Source of the DNA: Corythucha ciliata
Lineage: Eukaryota; Arthropoda; Insecta; Hemiptera; Tingidae
Reading direction: 5' to 3'
DNA length: 64,000 nt
NCBI GenBank assembly: GCA_038030265.1
Contig: CM075937.1
Location: 47,410,198-47,474,197, forward strand
The notes under the pieces were generated by a model, which was not told where the DNA came from, searched no databases, and worked only from the letters and a program-made list of their open reading frames with translations. Positions 1 through 11,389 of the stretch are shown here, piece by piece (the first letter of the stretch is position 1; each line of letters opens with the position of its first letter). A program made the translations under genes and the position numbers.

Positions 1-290
1 AGAAAAAGCGTTTCTTAGATAATTCGCGGTGAAAATTTGGGAAAACTCTTAATTCGTGGCTGAAATGTAGAAAAGTTGGCTAATTGGGGAGTTAATTTGA
101 GAAAATTTGCTAATTCACAGAAAATTGAGAAAAGTGTTAGCCGCGATTTTCGGAGGCAACTTCGTGGCCAATTGGAAAAAACTTTAGTTTGCAGATAAAA
201 TTGAGCAAAATCGCAAATTCGCGGCTGAAATGGATGTAGAATTTTTGCAGCGAAGAATGGTAACAGAAACCGCGAATTGGTGTTTTGTCA
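1..290 (+). repeat. Degenerate ~29-bp minisatellite, AATTCGCGGCTAAAATTG type (window edge)
   Basis: The window opens inside a tandem array. Units such as 'taattcgcggtgaaaatt' and 'taattcacagaaaattgag' recur about every 29-30 bases and are heavily diverged. The array fades out by about 290. The same theme forms the body of the three hAT-like elements further on, so this is probably the tail of another copy, but no terminal repeat or target duplication is visible here. Confidence 0.75.
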
Positions 291-1159
291 ATTTTAGCTG
301 GAATCAAACTTTAGCTGGAGATCAAAGTAACGGTTCGATTGTACGTGTAATGGCACCATTATGGGCCCACTTTTGTATTTTATTGAGTCGCCTGCCTTTT
401 GTTTGTGCCTGTCCCTCGGACCCTTATGCTGCTGACGGTATAGCAGTCGTGGCTGAGCCCCGAAGTATGTATAAGCGCTCTGTGAGATGAGACGGACAGG
501 CATTTCGTGCTAGAGTCTGCGGGTGACTTGAATCCGACCGCACTTTTTCACTAGTTACCGTCAGTGGGTCACTAAAAGGGCCCTAAAGCCCTTGTTAGGA
601 AAAAGAATTTATCACCTAAAACGACATGAACTATCGACTGTAAACGAAATACTTTGAAAACTTACAATACGAAATTCTTAGGTCCTTCAGGATTAAGGGC
701 CTGAACGATATAGAGAACCTTTCTCTATTTTTCATTCTTTTCTTGTTCGTATAAGTCTCTTTGCAATCTTGGTTAACGTCTCGAGAAAATAAATCTCGTA
801 ATCCTTTACCCTTCCATACCAACTTCCTCCTTCTATTTCTTATTCTTCATGTCTTTTAGGGCGAATCCTTTTCCTTTTTTAAAGGGGAAAAAGAGTGGAA
901 GTGGGGAGGAGTTTCATCCAGCCGAGGCCCGAGCAACTTTTGAGAGAACAAAAACTTTGTTTGTTGAGGGGTTGGAAATGAACTAATTTGTCACCTCGAG
1001 CCTTTATCTGGCGGGTGTGTGTAAGTTCGGACTGTTACTTTGTTAAAACAGTAACACGCGGGGATGATGTGTGCTCTTTTGTTTTTTGTTACACCACCCC
1101 CTCCCCATTCCAATCGTCATCTTTGCTCTGTATTTAACTTTGTTTCTTTTATTTTACAG
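291..1159. other. Gene-free stretch upstream of the robo exon
   Basis: No convincing coding region. A mid-GC patch at about 300-560 reads as possible old repeat, and the rest is AT- and pyrimidine-rich. The end, about 1125-1159, is a pyrimidine-rich tract ending in 'tattttacag', the splice acceptor of the following exon. The stretch is therefore most simply read as the end of an intron. Confidence 0.6.
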
Positions 1160-1468
1160 GACAATACCGATCGCCTCGAATCACCGAACATCCGACGGAC
1201 GCCATCGTTCCTAAAAACGAGCCGACGACACTCTACTGTAAGGCCGAGGGTAAACCCGAGCCGCGTATCGATTGGTATAAGGATGGTGAAAAGCTCGACC
1301 TGTCGAGTCAAGAGTCCAAATCACACCGTGTCGTCAATGTCGAGGGTTCTTTGTTTTTCCTACGCGTCGCCCACGGCAAGAAAGAACAAGATGACGGAGT
1401 TTATTGGTGCGTTGCCACAAATTCGGCGGGTCAGGCAGTTTCGAGAAATGCGACGCTTCAAGTTGCAG
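1160..1468 (+). CDS. robo: Roundabout (Robo) receptor, exon encoding the first Ig domain
   Basis: Internal exon of 309 bases, flanked by 'ttttacag' (acceptor) and 'gtaagg' (donor), phase 1 at both ends as is usual for Ig-domain exons. The reading frame (codons beginning at 1162) has no stop. It starts [20 protein letters not shown] and carries the canonical I-set features: first Cys in [11 protein letters not shown], Trp in IDWYKDG, DDGVYWC with the second Cys, then [15 protein letters not shown]. The [18 protein letters not shown] and [15 protein letters not shown] stretches are hallmarks of Robo Ig1, the domain that binds Slit; the match to arthropod Robo proteins is particularly strong. 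Robo is a single-pass guidance receptor (five Ig, three FN3 domains) acting at the growth cone. The exon leaves one base (G), so the next exon should start by completing a Val codon, as in other Robos. No neighbouring exon was found, which implies long introns. Which Robo paralogue this is cannot be decided from one domain. Confidence 0.93.
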
Positions 1469-2304
1469 GTAAGGGACAGCCTTTGACTATTATTTTATAG
1501 CTAGTTTTTTTTTGTTTTTTAAAGCTAGACTCTCTCCCATACTTACCTAACGGTCTTTTTGGTTTTTGCCTAACTTATTTCCGCGTATTTTTTCAATGAC
1601 ACTCATACTCAGTATCACCCCTCCCCTAGAGAAAGTGAAGCCCCGAAAGGAAGAAAATCCACTGATCTCATTAGAGTGAAAAAGCATGATTGGGTGGGGG
1701 GGGGGTAAGGCAGACGTCAAGAGCAGGAACAGAGGAAATTGGGCTTTCTCGGTTCTTTTCTCCTTTTTTCCCCCCCTCCGCGGAATCTTCGCCACCACCG
1801 CCCTCGATGCCATCATGTCACAACGACTTTTAGCAAAGCACTTTTTACCTTTCAATTTTTTTTTTTTTTTTTTGTAGATGATCCTCCACCTCAACCTTCT
1901 CTTTAGCTCATTCGAGATTTGAACTCCTACCCCTCCCCCCCTCATCCGCCACACTTAGCGTTCTCAAGTTGTAATCAGTTAAACTCGGTTGTTCTGCACC
2001 CCAACCAACCCTCTTCACCCATTTTATCATTACGCCGAGTCTTCTATACTCCTCGAAACACCCCCCCCCCCTCCTCCTCATACTCCCGGATTTCTGTTGC
2101 TTAAAGTATGGGATGAGGGTGCCTATTGAGTGGAATAGAGTGATATAAAAAGAGGAAAATAGAAGAGAAAAAGCTTTGGTTCTTTTCAAAGAGAACTTTC
2201 CCCCTGGGTTATTAAAAAAAATATTGATCTTTAGTTTCTCCATCGTCTTTTGTTTGTTTCTTTTTTTAATTTCCCCTCGTAAAAATACTCGCAATCCGGC
2301 TACA
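1469..2304. other. Probable intron following the robo Ig1 exon
   Basis: Begins with a good 5' splice site (gtaagg). The stretch is pyrimidine- and purine-run rich, with a G run near 1695, a 20-base T run ending at 1874 and a C run near 2065. 'tttttgtag' at about 1875 looks like an acceptor, but the phase-1 reading after it ends after about eight codons. No other gene seen. Confidence 0.6.
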
Positions 2305-2309
2305 CCTCT

Positions 2310-2440
2310 TCTATTGTCTAGTGAAACTTACAAGGCATAAAACCTAACGGGGTAAGTTTTTTCACCCGCCCTCTCATAATTGAAACATCAAGGGACGCTG
2401 CACTACGTTCGTACTACGTACATCACGGCTAGCGTTCATT
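2310..2440. mobile_element. Decayed MITE copy, same family as 50106-50249
   Basis: The core 'gtaagttttttcacccgc' followed by 'cctctcataattgaaac' matches the centre of the better-preserved element at 50106-50249. The terminal inverted repeats cannot be defined here, so the boundaries are approximate. Relationship judged by eye. Confidence 0.45.
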
Positions 2441-2459
2441 GAGGAAAAACTGTTCTTTT

Positions 2460-2700
2460 ACGGCTGAAATTGAAAGAACGCACCTATTCTCGGTTTATAG
2501 GCGATGCCCAGTGCTGGCCGTAATTACATTAGTAAATCAAAAATGCGTTATTTCACGGTTTTTTGAGACCTTTTTACGGTTAAAATGAAGAAAATAGGCT
2601 ATAGTTCGAGGTAGAATTGAGAAAAAGCACTCAGTTTCACCTATAATTAAAGAAAAACGTCAATTCGACGCTATAAATAGTGCTCATTCACGAGTTAAAT
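2460..2700 (+). repeat. Short array of the ~29-bp minisatellite
   Basis: Diverged units ('ctgaaattgaaagaacgc', 'agaaaaagcactcagtttc', 'agaaaaacgtcaattcg') recur over about 240 bases. It ends at a 12-base G run beginning at 2701. No terminal repeats visible. Confidence 0.5.
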
Positions 2701-3099
2701 GGGGGGGGGGGATTCTGTGCAACTCCTCTTGAGGAAAAACTGGATCCACCACGCCTGTGGGCAGATTCACTGGCGAAAATAACAGATGAACCATTGCCTT
2801 TTTGCAGGCTTCTAACAGGATCTGGAGGTTAGAATCGCGTAAATTCACGGTCATCAGAGACTAAATTTGCACAGATACGGCCACTATCCGTCAAAAAATA
2901 AATATCTGTTGGAAACCTGTCGCTTGTTGCCTTCTATTTCGGATTTTATGTCGAAAAATTAAAACTTCTCTACCCCCCCCCCCCACACCTCGGAAAGTGA
3001 TACTGTTGGAGCTAAACTTTAAAGTTTAGACCTGAGACGGTAAACAGAGCTGGCAGTTTCTCTCCCACCATAAGTCTGTATGGCCCCCAGCAGGCTAAA
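2701..3099. other. Gene-free stretch with G and C runs
   Basis: Contains a G run at about 2701 and a C run at about 2975 and otherwise unremarkable AT-rich sequence. No coding region, RNA gene or repeat unit that I can support. Confidence 0.5.
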
Positions 3100-3400
3100 C
3101 ACGATTTGAGCTAACCCAAACACACGAAATTGCGCGTCGAACCTTGCGAAAATGGGATTTTAGTGCGAAAAATCAGCAAAATCGGTTTCCAAGTTAAGCC
3201 CACCCTCGAAATCGGTTTGTCAGCAACAAGCATCCGCTAATTTTTGATTTTTGGTAAAACCGATGTGCGAAAATGTGTTGTTTTTTTTAGTGAGAAAAAT
3301 CCGCAAATTGGTTTTATGGAGCGAAATATAGTAAATTTGTGTTTCTGTTAGCCAGATCAGGGAAGATATTTTTGGAATTTTGTGGGTGGGCAGCTGCCCC
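3100..3400. repeat. Minisatellite of the 'gcgaaattggttt' type
   Basis: Loose tandem units containing 'cgaaattgcgcg', 'cgaaaatgggattttag', 'cgaaatcggtttgtcagc' and 'gcaaattggttttatgg', spaced by about 25-35 bases. This family reappears around 20.2-20.6, 50.85-51.4, 52.9-53.2, 53.7-54.0 and 63.0-63.5 kb. Confidence 0.5.
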
Positions 3401-3499
3401 ACGAAATCTGCGTTTTTGATTCTAGGGGGAGGGGGCTGGCTACGCCCTTGCTAAAAGGATTACACTTTCTCGCCTTATTTATGCACCAATCCTGGGTTT

Positions 3500-4330
3500 T
3501 GAGGTCTCGTTTCAATCTCTTTTTAGGGCGCATCTACCCAGTTTGGTCACTTTTGGAGTACAAATTTCAAACACTTTATCAGTCGGTTTTACCATTTTTT
3601 AGGTTTGGATAGTCCAATAAGGCATTTTTTCGGAGCGAAAAGTCCGTCAAACCAAACTACTTTTTCGGTGCGAATGGTCAGTTGCCATTTTTAGGACGAA
3701 AATTGTCGGCATGGCCCTTTTTAAGGCATGGATTAGTCGATGCGATTTTTTTTCCAGCTTGATTCTTCAAATTGACGTTCTAGAGTCCGATGGTGGTCAG
3801 ATTGGTCAGTTTTGGAGCCGGAGGTGCCAAGTTTGGTCTTTGCAGAAAGAGAAGGAATGGCCAGTTTGGTCATTTTCAAGCACGAACGGTTGGTTTTGCC
3901 ATTTATTTTCATATCCTGAGTTGTCTTTGTAGGCAATTATGAATATAGGGCTTGTATGGGTATTTTATTTCATGTTTTTGGCCGTTTTTGGGTGCACGAA
4001 TCGTCGATCTGGCCATTTTTATGTCAAGAATCATCATTTATGGGCATTCTCATGGCGCCAATCGTTAGTTTAGTTTTGGTTTGCATAGATGCAAATTATT
4101 CGGAGCCGGAACTATTTGGCAATATTTACCGCGCAAATGTTCAGTTCAGCCATTTTGAAGGCCGCGTTTCAAAGCCGCAAATCTTCAATTTTGCCATTTT
4201 TGGCCGCAAATGGTCATTTTAGCCGGTTTTGGGGCATGAATAGTCTGTTGAGGCAAAGCGCAAATAGTCAGTATTGAACCATGTTGAGCGAATGTTCAGT
4301 TTGGCCATTTTCGGCGCGCGAGTGGTCGAT
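3500..4330 (+). repeat. Minisatellite of the 'gaatggtcagtttggccattt' type
   Basis: Repeated motif of about 30 bases: a 'gcgaatagtc' half followed by a 'ttttggccatttttagg' half, seen at about 3660-3720, 3790-3890, 3990-4050 and 4190-4330. Units are strongly diverged. A second array of the same family is at 12895-13600. Confidence 0.6.
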
Positions 4331-4331
4331 T

Positions 4332-4512
4332 CTGCACAGCCGGCGTACTTCGGAGCCGGACTTTCGACGGGTTTGAGGGGAATGAACACGAGATGCTGAC
4401 ATTTTGTACAGAACCCCTGTACAGAGGAGTGGTACAGAGGAGGGAGTTCTGTACAAAATGTCAGCATCTCGTGTTAATTCCCCTCAAACCCGTCGAAAGT
4501 CCGGCTGTGCAG
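4332..4512. mobile_element. Foldback hairpin element with ~59-bp arms
   Basis: 4356-4414 is the reverse complement of 4446-4504 with one mismatch, separated by a 31-base loop ('cctgtacagaggagtggtac' and flank). Outside the arms, 'ctgcacagccgg' (4332-4343) pairs with 'ccggctgtgcag' (4501-4512), interrupted on the left by a 16-base insertion with a duplicated 'ccgg'. No target duplication identified. It sits at the junction between a minisatellite array and a gypsy remnant, so it could be a foldback transposon or a rearrangement scar. Confidence 0.7.
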
Positions 4513-4578
4513 ATTTTGTAGTCAATCACATGTTTTTGACAAAAATAAATATCCAGCCTTTGGGAAGCACTGTGATAA

Positions 4579-5300
4579 TTGTTGCTTAACGCAGAGCAAC
4601 ACGTTGAACCGACGAGCAAGAAGCTACAGTACTTCAATGGTCAGAAAGAAAAGGCTGACGGCGAATGCATTCTGAACGTTTTTCATAATAAAAAGGCGTA
4701 TCGAGTTCGGTTTTTTGTCACCCAGCACGACGATCTGATACTGGGCTTGAAAGCGTCGCTATGAATGCATTTGGTCCCTCCACAGCCGGGTGTTGAAATA
4801 AAAAAAATTCAGATTGCGGATTTCAAGGAAGTGTTTGATGATAAATGCTTAGGGGACATAGGGTTCCTTGACTCTGGAGCTAAAAAAAAGGTTCTGTCCC
4901 CGTCATTGAATCGCCCAGAAGATTTCCGGTCGGGCTAAAGAACAAAATAAAATTGGAATTAGACTCGTTAGAGCGCCAAGAAATAATCAGAACAGTGACC
5001 ACCCCAACGGCCTGGACAACCAACTTGGTTTTTGTCATGGAACCTAAACGGAATAGACCGTGTATAGCGCCCAAACAATTGAACGAGAGTTTGGTGCGCA
5101 ACAGGTTTTTATCGCCAACGATTGAGGAAATAACTCTCACGGGTGCCACCAAATGAAATTAGACGGACCATCGCAAGAGCTCACAACGTTCTGGACTCCG
5201 TTTGGACGCTACTGCTTTGTGCGATGCCCTTTTGGAATTTCAGTTGCCCCAGAAGAATTTCAACGGCGGATTCGGCCATTGCCGACGATATCTTAATCTT
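4579..5300 (+). pseudogene. Gypsy protease tail and reverse transcriptase fragments
   Basis: Broken reading frames. 4579-4764 reads as the end of a retropepsin-like segment (YRVRFFVTQHDDLILGL). 4822-4872 carries the linker FKEVFDDKCLGDIGFL typical before reverse transcriptase. 4953-5154 carries fingers/palm sequence (LERQEIIRTVTTPTAWTTNL, then LNESLVRNRFLSPTIEEI). 5170-5300 holds FGRYCFVRCPFGISVAPEEF in one frame and the catalytic-site variant AIADDILIFGE (about 5275-5307) in another, so at least two frame changes and deletions separate the pieces. Non-functional. Confidence 0.75.
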
Positions 5301-5329
5301 TGGCGAAGTGACTACTCGAAAAATATATT

Positions 5330-5788
5330 GTCATAGTGGATTATTATTCGTCATTGTTAGAATTCGACAAAATCAAAACCGAAACGGCCACAGATACAAT
5401 TCAAATTTTTAAAAAGCTTTTCTCAAGGTACGGCGTCCCGCGAGTTGTGTTTTCAGATGAAAGCCCAAATTTTATGTCACGGGAATTCAATCGATTTTCA
5501 AAATATTGGAATTTACAACATCGAACGTTGTCTCCGCATTGCCATCAATCAAAAGGGAAAGCAGAAGCTGGAGTCAAGCAAGTGAAGCGACTTCGTGAAA
5601 AAGGAGAGGACATGTTTGAGGTGCTTATGAACTGGAGAAGTACTCCATCGGCTGCGATGACAGCGAGCCCAGCGGAAATAATGTTCGGTCGATCTGTAAG
5701 AACCTTGCTTCCAGCTGTGAAAACGACGCTTAGGGTCAAATATGGGAATCTGAAAATTCAAGGACAAATTTATCGTAAGAAAATGTAG
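5330..5788 (+). pseudogene. Gypsy integrase core fragment
   Basis: A ~150-codon open stretch shows a retroviral-type integrase core: VDYYSSLLEF with the first Asp, VPRVVFSDESPNFMSREF with the second Asp (usually SDNGPQF, here altered), and KGKAEAGVKQVKRL with the Glu. The C-terminal part (TPSAAMTASPAEIMFGR) matches the conserved tail of this family. It follows reverse transcriptase without RNase H or the HHCC domain, so it is an internal-deletion product. A poorly open basic tail extends to about 6213 (RTRSGRVVKPPNRLNL). Confidence 0.8.
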
Positions 5789-6248
5789 TATAAAAAATCG
5801 TACGGCAAATCAGCGAGGAGGCTTTCGGATCCATAGACAGGAGCACCAGTGCGGGTCTTATTGAATCCAAGCTCTCATTTTCAACCTATTTGGAAGGATG
5901 GCATAGTAGTACGAAAGGTTAGAAAATACTGGAGAAACAGGAATCATTCAGGAAGCCAAAACCTGCCGGTATGAAATTTGATCGTTGGCTCAAAATACGA
6001 CTTGCCGAGCCGTGGGACTGAATCACAATCGCCACAAGAGTCCTTAAAAGCGAGAAATGAACCTCACGACGAAGAAAGAAGAGGAAACGGCAACAGAAGA
6101 GAAGATCTTGGCCTAGCAGATTTCATCAACCAAAGAAGAGATCAACAGGGAACATGTCACACACGAACCAGAAGTGGAAGAGTTGTAAAACCGCCAAATC
6201 GTTTGAATCTTTAAAAAATATTTTTTGTTTACAAAAGAAAAGGGAGGA

Positions 6249-6405
6249 TGTTGGTAGCATTGAAAAAAGATAAGTAACGCGGCAAAAGCTATTATCTCGG
6301 GATGTTCATGTCATGTAGGAGAGCATTGTCAACAAATAAAGTGATTTTAGGAGTGTCTAATTGACCGTAGTCTTATTGTTTTAACAACGTACGAATAATT
6401 CAACA
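6249..6405 (+). repeat. Putative solo 3' LTR of the gypsy remnant
   Basis: Starts TGTTGGTAGCATTG right after the polypurine tract 'aaaagaaaagggaggatg' and ends ...AATTCAACA, giving TG...CA ends and about 157 bases. 'caacaaataaagtg' inside could serve as polyadenylation signal. There is no second copy in the window to confirm the limits. Confidence 0.5.
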
Positions 6406-9400
6406 CAGCTCTTGTCCAAGTTGAAGTGCTTCTGAACAGCCGACCCCTTGCGGTCCTTGATCGAAGCGTCGGTGACCATCCCGAAGCTCTTACTCCGGCG
6501 CACTTTTTCACCCTGCCCCCCCCCCCTCACTTGACCCCTTGCCTGCGATCGATGACTCATCACATCCACTGCCTCGCCTTTAATTACACACCGTGCAAAC
6601 CCGAGTGAAGTGGCAGCAGGATTGTCCACCCATAAAGCCTGGCACAATAGTGGTAATGATCAAGAAAAACGCCCCTCCCCCCTCACTCTCGTGGCCGCCG
6701 GCCATAGTTTTCTTCAAGTTTTTCCAGGTTCCGATGGCGTGACCCGTTTGTAGCTACTAGGGTTAGGGTTCGTGAGGGTTAACTTGTGAGGCCACTCGTC
6801 AAATTACGCCCTTTCCCCTTACCACCCCCACAATAGTCGAGTGATCGTCGTCAAATTTGTTGGTAATGGTATCGTTGCGATGCCCTCACTATCCGTTGTT
6901 GATTTGATTAGATGATCTGTTTAATTATTTTATGAATTGTTGGTTTGCTCATTTTCCTCTTTACTTATTTGCTGCACGGTTTGTCCTGTTCGACTCTTTT
7001 TCTCCTCGCAGTTATTTTACGAACTCAGCGTTTCATTGATCTGTGGAACATTTTCGTATATTTATTGTTTATCCTTTCTTAGAGTTCCTGGGTTTCATTT
7101 AATACTCAATCTTGCCCACGCTTGACTCCCTCTATAAAATCCGCGAAATTAATATTTTTTTGGGAGTTTAACCCGCGGAGTTATTTGCTCCAAACTCTCA
7201 AAGGGCCGAAAAATTGGGTCTGCCGAATGAGTACCCCCCTTCTCTGCCCTTTGACATTTGTTTGTCAGTGACTTCGTTATTTAACAATTAACAGTATCAT
7301 TCCGCGGAGACAGCATTAGTTCCAGTTAAATCGTAAGTGGCCTATTCGAGCCGCGTCAATGCCGTTGCTTGCTTTTAACGTCGCCGATGGTCTGGGCCTC
7401 GGGAAACGCACCTCTTAAGTGTCACGAGGGGTGTGGGTGGGTGACCCCTTCACTACTCCTCCCATATAAGCACTAGCGTGTTAATGCTCTATAATCTTAC
7501 CGACTCCCTCACTTGTGTGGTATATGTTAATGTCTCGCTCCCCCCCCTCTTCCCGCAGTCTCATTCGATTCTCTCTGCATGCACTCAGCTTTCGCTTAAT
7601 CCAGTATCTAAATAGTTGGAAATGTGTCTGGTTGGCGTGGCGGGGTGGGGGGGGGGTAGTGTGAGGAGAAGGAAGTGCCGTAGTAATATCGATTAAGTCG
7701 CAACGGTAACTCTTGATAATGTACGTGAAAGGGTCGCGAAAGTGGATGAATGGGGGGGGGGGGGGTGTAGACTCGTTTGAGTTCAGACGGGCGTGAAATC
7801 GTAGGGTAAAGTGAATTTCTCGGGAGGGTTTTCGTTAGCAGACAGTAAGTCTAAAGCCTGTCTGTCTATGTATAATGTCTTGGGAGTTTCCCCAGATTTA
7901 TTTAACGGACACAGTCATCAAATTGAGTCATATTTTAATAGATTAAGCGGTTGAAAGTCTATTTTTACTAAAATAAAAACGATTGTTAGCGTTTCGATAT
8001 TTGTTTCCGCTCTAAATAATTGTCATATAAATCAATAGGAGAGGCCTGCATTTCGCTTCCCCCCTCCATTCCTTGGAAAATAGTACTTAAATTTTGACGA
8101 TGATAAATTGACTATCTGCCTTCCGGGCACACTGCCATCACGTGATCGAATCACATCAGTCAATCTCCCATTAAAAATGTGCCTCCCCTTCTAATCCCCC
8201 CCCCTCACTATTTACCTCTGTGTTACGATCATTTATAATGGCTGTCTCATCTGAGTATTTAGCTTTCTTCCATCTCTTCGTTTTCCACCCTCTTTTAATA
8301 ACTTCATTGATGCGTAAAGGGTAATTAATAAATTTTGTTTGAGAGAGGGTTGCAGTTAAAGCAGTTTTATGGGAAAACATTAATTTATTCATATCCGTGG
8401 AAGCTAAATCTCGATAGGGCGACTTCCAAGTTTATCTGATTGTTTTACGATACATTTTTTTTATTGATATTTTCCATTTCATGGAAACGGGAAATAAATT
8501 TACGATTTTCATTGTGAAAAACTTCCAGAGCCGTAGAACTTGAAAAACGATCCCTCTGCAAGAAATCTTCCGTCGTTCCTTTTATTTTCTTCCCTTTTTT
8601 TTGTGTCCCCTCTCCCCCTCCCCCGTTCACTCTCTACCGCTATCTCTGAAGTGTAAAAAAGAGCTCTCCCGAGGAATCGTTCTGCCCAGTATTTCATACT
8701 ACCCCACCATCACTTGGTTGGTTGTAGAGGGGGGGTGGGGGTAAAGTTCACACCGTTGCTCACCTTTTTTTTCTTTTCTTCTTCTTTTTCTTCTACTATA
8801 TGGTCGTTCGGGAGCCAAGACGCTCCCATTTGGCTTGGAGGGTGAGGAGGGATCCAATTTCAAACTCCGGGTATAAGGAGTTAGTGTGGTGACTTGGCAC
8901 GGTGTATTGGTGGTAAGGGTGCGGCGGGGTATGGGGTTGTGAAGTGGCCGTCTCTGTAGAAGAGTGAGACGAAAGAAAAAAAGCAGAAGATGCCGTGAAA
9001 AGAAACCTCGGGAGTGAGATAAAGTGATTGGTGATGGCAGGGGACAGGGGTGGGGGTGTGTACTGGAAGTGAAGGACTGTAGGATTGAATGGAGAGTGTC
9101 CTTTCCTAATCCAATATTCTCAGTTGACCCATATTCTCTCGATTATATAGAAAAAAGGATGGCTGGCTTAGAGGGACACAGACCTTTTGCCGTCTATTTA
9201 CATAAAATTTATAGCAGACGAAGACCCCTCAACCTCCCCCCCCTTGGCACTACCCCATTCGACTCAGAATAATCGCAGACAAGCGGCCAAGGGTGTGCTA
9301 GCCTGAAGACGGGTTCATTGGTGTGGAAAATTGAATAGTTTGCCCCCTTCCCCCTCCCCCTCTGACTTTTCAGGTTCAGACAAGTAAAACGAATGACTGC

Positions 9401-11389
9401 TGTTGGCCCCCTTGATTGGAATTTAATCAACGCGGAATAGTCCGCTAATTGTTTCGATGTGAAAACTTTTGCCAACGGTGTGTATCGTTCATTTCAGTTC
9501 TCCGTATAGGCTTCCAATATTGATCAACAATTCCGCCCCATCCCTCTCTTTCAATTTATGTAGAGGCTTATGTATAATTTAACTCCACATTTTACCCCCT
9601 TGGTAAAGGAAAATGAGGTTTATTTCCGGTTCGTCGAAGTGTTCAGGAACTACGTAACTCTTGTAACTCGATTAGAACTCAAAATGAGCTTTCTCTTTCT
9701 GCTTTGTGGTTTTCCTATTACCCTACGCCCTCTCCCCTCATACTTCACGCGTTCATCACAACTAATTTTTTAATTAAATTTACTTCTTTTACGTGTAAAA
9801 TTTTCCAACTTCTTCCCCCTTTACAACGTCCTTTCTCGCTTCCAGCACATTTCTCTTCAGGAATATTTAAATCTCGAGGACTTCACTACTAATCTACCCT
9901 CCCACACACCTCCACCCACCTTTTATTCGAAGTTATCGGGTAACTCCTAGAATTTTCATTCTTCACCTCAAACCCTCTTTTCACCTTTCAAGCACTCCAG
10001 ATTTTCGACGATACGAAGACATTAACTGCATTGTTTCACCGTTCCCTTCTCTCGCCCCCTCCCACTACACACGCCGGTTAAAATCCGTGTCGGAATTCGT
10101 GGCACGACGAAACACGAATTCTAACAACGGCTTGTTGGTGAAGGGGGTGTGTGGGGGAGGGTGGTAAAAGGTTAGAATTTTCAACTTAATAAGCCAGTTA
10201 ATTAAGTTTAATCAAATCGCTGAATGTATCTTCCTTCGGCGGGCGAGGTTGTTGCGAGGGGTCGTGGAGACAAGAGTAAGAAAAGGGCAAAGAGGTGATT
10301 TTATGAAATCTCTCTCGACGCTTGTCATAAAAACATTTAGGAAAATGATGAATTTATTGTTTCCGAGAGAAAATCCTTCTGTCTGAGTGAGAATTAGGGT
10401 GTTAAACCCCGGGGGAAAACTTTTTTCCTAATTGATACATCCAATTTTAGTCTTAATTTAACTTTTCCCTTTAAATGACCGCAGTCGGCGGGAATAGCGT
10501 CGGATTGATAACATGTTTCAAAAGTTAGTTCTTGTGATAATGAAACAAAATTTAGTTTTGTTTCAAAATTAATAAGGCTCTTTCTCTCTCGAGCTCTTCG
10601 AGCGAAGAAAATGAGCTCGAAACTACAGCGTTGCAGGAAAAAATGAGGTTGATGCTGGCTATTTCACACCGAATAACTAAATTACTTCTAAGTTGATTGT
10701 AACAAGAAGTATCAAGTTTCACCGCAAAATTAGACGTGACTCAGGGTTTCAGTGGTAGGGTGTGGACGGTGGAGCGGGTTGAAAAACTTTAAAATCATCA
10801 ATTTAAAACTAAATAGAAGAGTTAGGCGAGCTTTAAAATGCTATTACCCTTATAATAGAAGGCTTTTATGGTTCTTCAAGCGAATCTAATTTTTTGTTGG
10901 ATGTTGTGGGAGGGGGGGGGGAGGTTGTTGATGGCGACGGGGAAGGGAGAGAGGGGCTTAATTGTAATTCAATAACGAAGACAATTTTCGCAGCTTGAAA
11001 TGTTTGAAAGAATGGAGGGAGGGGAGTTGTTTTCGCTCCACCACAAGTTATAAAGCAACGTCCCCTTCAGGGTCGGACTGTTGTGCGTGTTGTAGCCTAG
11101 TCTGTGAATGAACTTCCGTGGAACGTAATAATTTGAGAAAGTGAGGCCAGTGTCGCTAATAAGTTTTAGGAAGAACGGTAATTATACAATTTATGTAGTT
11201 ATTCATTGTATAAATAAATCATTTGAAGGTTTATTGAATCCCATGCGCGGTTTTCTTCTGAGGGAGTAAAGCCGAGGGCCTCTGGTGTAGAGAACCTTTA
11301 CTACCAGGTGAACTCCCCCCCAAGACAAGGTGTTTGGTCCGTACCTAAGGTCTGCATGGCACAATGGGCAAAGTGTGCTTTGAACGGAC
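6406..11389. other. Long gene-free stretch, probable intron
   Basis: About 5 kb without any recognisable coding region or transposon protein. AT-rich, with many G or C runs of 8 or more (about 6515, 7541, 7650, 7752, 8198, 10911) and pyrimidine-rich patches (8765-8795, TTC-rich). Short open frames here show no family features. At 6764-6778 'agggttagggttcg' is too short to be telomeric repeat. I see nothing else I can name. Confidence 0.6.

Larger units (their letters stand above)
4570..6405 (+). mobile_element. Internally deleted Ty3/gypsy retrotransposon with one 3' LTR
   Basis: Short pieces of a gypsy pol gene lie in order on the plus strand: protease tail, reverse transcriptase, then directly the integrase core. 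RNase H and the integrase zinc domain are missing. After the coding part a purine-rich tract ('gaaaagggagg') precedes a TG...CA block taken as the 3' LTR. No matching 5' LTR was found upstream, where a foldback hairpin abuts. Relative order and the NGxAE-type integrase suggest the Mag / K02A2.6-like group, which is inference. Confidence 0.75.

Noticed and set aside
1874..1910. Acceptor-like 'tttttgtag' followed by a DDPPPQPSL reading in robo phase
   Set aside because: The frame stops after about eight codons and does not resemble Robo Ig2; probably a chance match after a long T run.
3382..3612. Short plus-strand open frames in the 3.4-4.3 kb region
   Set aside because: They arise from the repeat units themselves and show only repeated F/W/S-rich patterns.
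6764..6780. Telomere-like 'agggttagggttcg'
   Set aside because: Only two units, and the insect repeat would be TTAGG; not an array.
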